Assembly: GCA_002483865.1 (NCBI GenBank)
Contig: DLIT01000155.1
Location: 4,392 to 31,636, forward strand
Length of the DNA stretch: 27,245 bases
Source of the DNA: Brevundimonas sp. UBA7635
Lineage (GTDB): Bacteria > Pseudomonadota > Alphaproteobacteria > Caulobacterales > Caulobacteraceae
Direction of reading: 5' to 3'
Made by a program: the position numbers and the translations under genes. The notes under the pieces are model-generated. The model was not told the origin of the DNA and did no database searches. It worked only from the letters and a program-made list of their open reading frames with translations. This document shows positions 25,738 through 27,245 of the stretch, in pieces; within the stretch, counting starts at the first letter, position 1; every line of letters begins with the position of its first letter.

Positions 25738-25757
25738 TGATTTTATCCCCAGATCAA

Positions 25758-25793
25758 ATGTTGCCCATTTGTTCTATGTTGCCGCTTTGTTCT
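25758..25793. repeat. Two tandem 18-bp repeats at the dnaE promoter
   Basis: ATGTTGCCCATTTGTTCT (25758-25775) is directly followed by ATGTTGCCGCTTTGTTCT (25776-25793): 16 of 18 bases agree. The first copy also contributes to an inverted repeat, CAAATG (25755-25760), 5 bp, CATTTG (25766-25771). The repeats cover the spacer and -10 of the predicted dnaE promoter, so they may be a transcription-factor site. Confidence 0.7.
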
Positions 25794-25799
25794 CGTCAA
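25771..25799 (-). promoter_or_regulatory. Putative dnaE promoter
   Basis: On the - strand TTGACG (25799-25794), 17 bp, TAGAAC (25776-25771). This fits the Caulobacter housekeeping pattern TTGACGS, 10-14 bp, GCTANAWC well. The -35 is 2 bp from the stop codon of the regulator gene. Transcription would start near 25763, giving a leader of about 175 nt. Confidence 0.55.
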
Positions 25800-25801
25800 C
25801 C

Positions 25802-26443
25802 TCAATTCGCGAGGAAGCCGAGACGGGTCAGCGCCGAGGCCAGGGCGGCCGAATTGGGGGACTGGGTCTTGCGCAGCAGGCTGGCGCGGAAAAATTCCAC
25901 CGTGCGCGGGCTGAGCTCCAGGTTCTGGGCGATCTGCTTGGTCGTCAGGCCCTCGACCAGCATTTCGGCGACCTGTCGTTCGCGACGGGTGAAGGTCAAT
26001 TCTTCACGCGGCGGCGTTGCAGCCAGCGCCGTCATGCCCCGTCGCAGGGCGCGCACCAACTCATCGATCGTCGCGGGCTTGGGCAGGACGTCGTCAACGC
26101 CCAACCGCATGGCGTCGACGGTCGTTCGCACGTCCACAAAGGCGCTGACGATAATGACAGCGTGACGGTTCAACGCGCAGAAGGCCGCCACGAGATCCAG
26201 CCCCTCGACCCCCGGCATCTTCAGGTCGGCGATGATGCAGGTCGGCTCCGCGTCAGAGGCCCACATCAGGGCGTCGAGCGGTTCGTGAAAACCAACAACG
26301 GAAAAGCCCGCCTCACGCACCGCCAGAAGCGTCAGTTCCAGCAACGCTCGATCGTCGTCGATGATGGCGACTTCGGTGATGGGGCGCCCTGCTTTGTTCG
26401 TGATCTGATCATTTCGATTATCGACGGCGCCATCAAGCATCAT
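25802..26443 (-). CDS. FixJ/LuxR-type response regulator
   Basis: A 213-residue two-component response regulator. Residues 22-137 form the receiver: the acidic cluster DDD at 29-31, phospho-acceptor Asp73 in IIADLKMPG, Ser100 in VSAF and Lys122 in LPKP. Residues 149-213 form a GerE/LuxR helix-turn-helix (LTFTRRERQVAEMLVEGLTTKQIAQNLELS region) with the arrangement of FixJ/TtrR proteins. No histidine kinase is in the window. The frame is open upstream to 26641, but that stretch is unlike a receiver, crosses the palindrome at 26464 and runs into the divergent gene, so I start at the ATG pair 26443/26440. No Shine-Dalgarno is visible, and a nearly leaderless transcript is possible. It is 214 bp upstream of dnaE on the same strand. 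Confidence 0.9.
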   Translation of the reverse strand: MMLDGAVDNRNDQITNKAGRPITEVAIIDDDRALLELTLLAVREAGFSVVGFHEPLDALMWASDAEPTCIIADLKMPGVEGLDLVAAFCALNRHAVIIVSAFVDVRTTVDAMRLGVDDVLPKPATIDELVRALRRGMTALAATPPREELTFTRRERQVAEMLVEGLTTKQIAQNLELSPRTVEFFRASLLRKTQSPNSAALASALTRLGFLAN

Positions 26444-26463
26444 ACGGTTGAAAATACGCAAGC

Positions 26464-26477
26464 TTTCTCGCGAGAAA
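26464..26477. promoter_or_regulatory. 14-bp perfect palindrome upstream of the response regulator
   Basis: TTTCTCGCGAGAAA, 21-34 bp upstream of the regulator ATG on the - strand and about 85 bp upstream of the divergent BLUF-like gene. Perfect dyad symmetry in a divergent intergenic region suggests an operator, perhaps for the regulator itself. Confidence 0.45.
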
Positions 26478-26522
26478 ACCTCGTAGTCCCACGCAGTTGA
26501 TCCGCTCCCGCCTATGCCGAAC

Positions 26523-26537
26523 GATAATGAAGTTATC
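26523..26537. promoter_or_regulatory. Inverted repeat GATAA-N5-TTATC before the BLUF-like gene
   Basis: GATAA (26523-26527) and TTATC (26533-26537) lie 12 bp upstream of the Shine-Dalgarno of the next gene. It is either an operator or a small leader hairpin. Confidence 0.35.
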
Positions 26538-26561
26538 CGATGGGGAACAGGGAGGCTCGAC

Positions 26562-27011
26562 GTGCTGCAAAGCGCCGTTTTTCTGGCTCGCCCTCCCTCC
26601 GGCTTCATGAGCAGCTCGCGCTGGCCCGCCCTGACCGACATGCGTCGTGATCAAGCGCGCAGCCTTGGTCTGGCCGGGGTCATGGTCGGGATCGACGAAG
26701 AGATCATCTATGCGGTGGAAGGCTGCCCCTCGGCTGTAGACGACTTCGCGCGCCTGCTGGGCGTCAGCCCGTGCCAGGCCGTGACCCGTGAGGTCTGGCG
26801 CGAGACAGTCCCTTTCCGCGTCCAGCGGGTGCTGGCCCTGTCGCAGCCGGTTCTGACGCCTGGCGAAACCCTGGCCCTGCGCCGTGCGCTTTGCCCCGAC
26901 CGACAGGCCTATGATGACGTTGCGCCTTTGCTCGGCGCCGCCGCCATGCGCTGCGCGATGCTGGCCTACCGTCTGCCGACCGAGGCGGAGACACGCCTCA
27001 TCGCGTCCTAA
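26562..27011 (+). CDS. BLUF-like protein lacking the flavin-contact residues
   Basis: A 149-residue protein. I choose the GTG at 26562 because AGGGAGG (26549-26555) lies 6 nt before it, while the ATG at 26514 has no ribosome binding site. From this start the sequence follows the BLUF fold from its first strand: LQSAVFLA, then GLAGVM where BLUF proteins have GITGLL, then IIYAVEG where they have FLQVLEG, then a helix [12 protein letters not shown]. The residues that hold FAD in BLUF sensors appear replaced: Tyr by Phe7, Asn by about Gln31, Gln by Tyr50. The last 60 residues are helical. If the assignment is right, it is a non-photoactive or differently liganded relative. It is divergent from a response regulator gene and may act with it. 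Family assignment is by pattern only. Confidence 0.6.
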   Translation: MLQSAVFLARPPSGFMSSSRWPALTDMRRDQARSLGLAGVMVGIDEEIIYAVEGCPSAVDDFARLLGVSPCQAVTREVWRETVPFRVQRVLALSQPVLTPGETLALRRALCPDRQAYDDVAPLLGAAAMRCAMLAYRLPTEAETRLIAS

Positions 27012-27245
27012 TAGGTCTGACTTTCGGCGGCGCGCTGCTCCAGATGGCCGTCCTTCAGGGCGAAGACGCGGTCCATGTGGCCGGCCAGTTCCATGTTGTG
27101 CGTGGCGATCAGGGCGGCGACGCCTGTCGTCTTGGCCAGTTCGCGCAGGGCCTCGAACACAGCCTGGCTGGTGACAGGATCCAGGTTGCCGGTCGGCTCG
27201 TCCGCCAGCAGCAGGCGCGGGCTGTTGGCCAGGGCGCGGGCGATG
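27008..27245 (-). CDS. lolD: LolD-type ABC transporter ATPase, C-terminal part (partial)
   Basis: 78 residues are visible before the TAG stop (27010-27008); the gene continues beyond the window edge. The Walker B and D-loop segment [12 protein letters not shown] is preceded by ARALANSPR and followed by the H-loop [16 protein letters not shown], as in the LolD/MacB/FtsE group. LolD powers LolCE in releasing outer-membrane lipoproteins from the inner membrane. The match to LolD rather than another member of this group rests on the short C-terminus and is less certain than the ABC family. Its stop codon overlaps that of the convergent BLUF-like gene. Confidence 0.8.
   Translation of the reverse strand, partial: IARALANSPRLLLADEPTGNLDPVTSQAVFEALRELAKTTGVAALIATHNMELAGHMDRVFALKDGHLEQRAAESQTY

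Noticed and set aside
22261..25740. A 1159-codon open frame on the + strand, antisense to dnaE
   Set aside because: It mirrors dnaE almost end to end. Its translation is rich in Arg, Gln, His and Leu with no domain pattern, as expected opposite a high-GC gene. dnaE itself carries every polymerase motif.
25771..25792. GTTC...GTTC at the dnaE promoter as an SOS box
   Set aside because: The spacing is 14 bp, not 7. The two GTTC are explained by the 18-bp tandem repeat.
26514..26561. ATG at 26514 as start of the BLUF-like gene
   Set aside because: No Shine-Dalgarno precedes it, while the in-frame GTG at 26562 has a near-perfect one and begins at the first strand of the fold.
26444..26641. N-terminal extension of the response regulator to 26641
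   Set aside because: The extra 66 residues do not resemble a receiver or any domain and overlap the divergent gene and its ribosome binding site.
1..27245. CRISPR arrays, prophage, transposase, toxin-antitoxin or defence genes
   Set aside because: Searched by eye on both strands. No regularly spaced repeats and no proteins of these kinds were seen; the window is core chromosome apart from the one palindromic repeat.

Overview
This window is chromosomal DNA from an alphaproteobacterium. It is most likely a member of Caulobacterales, close to Brevundimonas or Caulobacter. Four things point there: high GC, the block rpsB-tsf-pyrH-frr-uppS-cdsA-dxr-rseP-bamA-skp-lpxD-fabZ-lpxA-lpxI-lpxB in that order, LpxI in place of LpxH, and a lexA gene controlled by GTTC-N7-GTTC boxes. 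The genus is inferred from gene content, not from a database comparison.

Layout. Bases 1-924 (+ strand) hold the end of an unrecognised gene, a GNAT acetyltransferase with its own terminator, and tRNA-Asp(GTC) flanked by strong hairpins. Bases 1014-1824 hold lexA with two SOS boxes and a terminator. Bases 1827-1954 are a 128-bp palindromic repeat of the dispersed intergenic kind, lying between lexA and a convergent comEC-like gene (1959-4025, -). comEC is divergent from gltX-gltA (4108-6889, +), which end at a clear terminator. A 56-codon gene (7019-7189, +) follows. From 7239 to 22042 everything is on the - strand: one long housekeeping cluster, read from high to low coordinates, that makes ribosomal protein S2, EF-Ts, UMP kinase and ribosome recycling factor. 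It then makes undecaprenyl-PP, CDP-diacylglycerol and MEP-pathway isoprenoid enzymes, the RseP site-2 protease, BamA and Skp for outer-membrane protein assembly, and lipid A synthesis enzymes. Many of its genes overlap by 1-4 nt. dnaE (22114-25587, -) lies upstream, separated from rpsB by two tandem terminators. Beyond it are a FixJ/LuxR-type response regulator (-), a divergent gene for a small BLUF-like protein that lacks the flavin-contact residues, and the 3' end of a lolD-like ABC ATPase (-).

How it works together. The main cluster couples translation capacity to cell-envelope construction (isoprenoid carrier, phospholipid precursor, lipid A, beta-barrel assembly).

What deserves a second look is mostly regulatory: the oppositely oriented SOS boxes at lexA; a structured rpsB leader with a hairpin around its Shine-Dalgarno sequence; a dnaE leader with a 29-codon hydrophobic ORF, a hairpin and a promoter built on an 18-bp tandem repeat; palindromes between the regulator and the BLUF-like gene; and the repeat element next to lexA. 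I see no CRISPR array, prophage, transposase, toxin-antitoxin or defence system. All positions, folds and promoters were read by eye.
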